DNA of 64,000 nucleotides from Reichenbachiella sp. GTDB taxonomy: Bacteria > Bacteroidota > Bacteroidia > Cytophagales > Cyclobacteriaceae. The notes below the pieces were generated by a model. It searched no databases. It was not told the origin of the DNA and saw only the letters and a program-made list of their open reading frames with translations. Within the stretch, counting starts at the first letter, position 1. Each line of letters starts with the position of its first letter. The stretch lies in assembly GCF_033344935.1 (NCBI RefSeq), contig NZ_JAWPMM010000001.1:3334001-3398000 (forward strand), in the 5' to 3' direction. A program made the translations under genes and the position numbers. Below are positions 63,281-64,000 of this stretch, in pieces.

Positions 63281-64000
63281 CTAAAATTTGAACTTTAACT
63301 CTGCGCTATATAACCTTCCTATAAATGGAGACGCTGTAAATTCTCTAATTTCTGAGTCGAAAAGATTGGTCACCTGACCTGAAAGCGTCATATAGTCGGT
63401 GATATTATAACCTAATCCAATATCAACATTTACAAAACCACCTAACGGGCCATAATTCCATGTGTCAGTACTTCTGGCATCTTCTACGATTGGCGTACCT
63501 CTATATGTCCATCCTGGCTTGGTCTCCGAAGCAATTTGATAACTAGAATAGTAGTTGTATGCTTGAACCCATCTCATAAATACGGTACCGAACCACTTGT
63601 CCGAACTATAATTCAGGCCAAGGCTCATTTTATTTTTGGGTGAGTTAACCAGAATATCCAAGTCATTTACTTCACCGTCACCATTAAAGTCATTCTCCAT
63701 ATCATTTTCATCAACAGAGTAGTTAAAATATGAATAATTCAAATCAGCGCTTAGGTTATCATTAAAGTAATAGCTAAGCCCAAAATCGGCTCCATAGGTA
63801 TTTACTTTACCAAAATTGATATAGGTAGCTACCAATCCTCCATAAATTCCATATCCGGATTGTACCTGATCCATAGGGACATCGCCTCTCTCGGTAGCAA
63901 CACCCACTACTGTCACAGGACTCAAGAAGTCTTTAGACATATTGTAATATGCATTGGCATCTACAAACAATCGATTAGGCACTACTTGACCTTTGTACCC
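63281..64000 (-). CDS. TonB-dependent receptor, C-terminal part cut off by window end
   Basis: The frame is open across the window end, so only the last 239 residues are present; a GTG at 63982 is internal and not a start. The sequence NRLFVDANAYYN, repeated outward strands, VNVDIGLGYNITDYMTLSGQVTNLFD and the final LYSAELKFKF are typical of the barrel end of TonB receptors. A loop with DFNGDGEVNDLDI resembles a calcium-binding dockerin-like turn. Its substrate cannot be inferred. Confidence 0.9.
   Translation of the reverse strand, partial: GYKGQVVPNRLFVDANAYYNMSKDFLSPVTVVGVATERGDVPMDQVQSGYGIYGGLVATYINFGKVNTYGADFGLSYYFNDNLSADLNYSYFNYSVDENDMENDFNGDGEVNDLDILVNSPKNKMSLGLNYSSDKWFGTVFMRWVQAYNYYSSYQIASETKPGWTYRGTPIVEDARSTDTWNYGPLGGFVNVDIGLGYNITDYMTLSGQVTNLFDSEIREFTASPFIGRLYSAELKFKF

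Overview
The window looks like a piece of a chromosome from a marine or free-living member of the Bacteroidota, probably order Cytophagales. The evidence is the moderate-to-low GC, promoters of the Bacteroidota type (TTG or TTTG, about 19 bases, TAnnTTTG), weak Shine-Dalgarno signals, many LxxC lipoproteins, a FecR/ECF-sigma/TonB-receptor cluster with a DUF4249 protein, DUF1573, SPOR-domain and PIG-L proteins, and a Bacteroidota-type IS3 element. Nothing suggests a plasmid or a prophage. Species assignment is inference.

Layout. 1-6.7 kb: thiL (cut by the window start) and methylmalonyl-CoA epimerase, an A-type iron-sulfur carrier, a 600-base gene-free block of imperfect palindromes, a small lipoprotein, a membrane 4Fe-4S protein coupled to a FAD oxidoreductase, a candidate orphan small RNA, and dCMP deaminase. 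6.7-21.6 kb: gamma-glutamyltransferase, an Hpt protein, guaA, two linked envelope proteins, a TPR lipoprotein, an OmpA-type protein, an MDR oxidoreductase, dnaB, mpl, a DnaQ-like exonuclease, a thioredoxin, a 55-residue zinc protein and a START-like protein. 21.7-31.5 kb: tRNA-Met, a histidine kinase, leuS, an SRPBCC protein, threonine aldolase, an acyltransferase, era, the initiator tRNA, a wrecked tRNA copy and an IS3 element.

31.5-47.5 kb: an SSS symporter, a tiny membrane protein and a PIG-L deacetylase in one operon, a lipoprotein, an M14 peptidase, class II aldolase, a 3-hydroxyacyl-CoA dehydrogenase with a membrane-anchored NUC1 nuclease, a TPR lipoprotein, a DUF1573 protein, trpS and phosphohexomutase. 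47.5-55.6 kb: a Ca/Na antiporter, an ECF sigma factor with a co-translated membrane protein behind four helically phased TTAAC boxes, then exbB-exbD-tonB-folC-trmB and a SPOR protein (minus strand). 55.7-64 kb: a lipoprotein, then sigma-FecR-TonB receptor-DUF4249, a serine-hydrolase homologue that has lost its catalytic SxxK motif, an outer-membrane barrel, and the C-terminal end of another TonB receptor.

Most of the window is housekeeping. The parts that ordinary annotation would miss are: the candidate small RNA at about 5992-6152, the 55-residue B-box-like zinc protein at 21039-21206, the small symporter-associated membrane protein at 33182-33301, the tRNA-fMet remnant with a perfect 14-base tandem duplication at 30005-30106, the phased TTAAC array before the ECF operon, and the predicted pseudo-enzyme at 61463-62554. 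No CRISPR array, defence island or secondary-metabolite cluster was seen.
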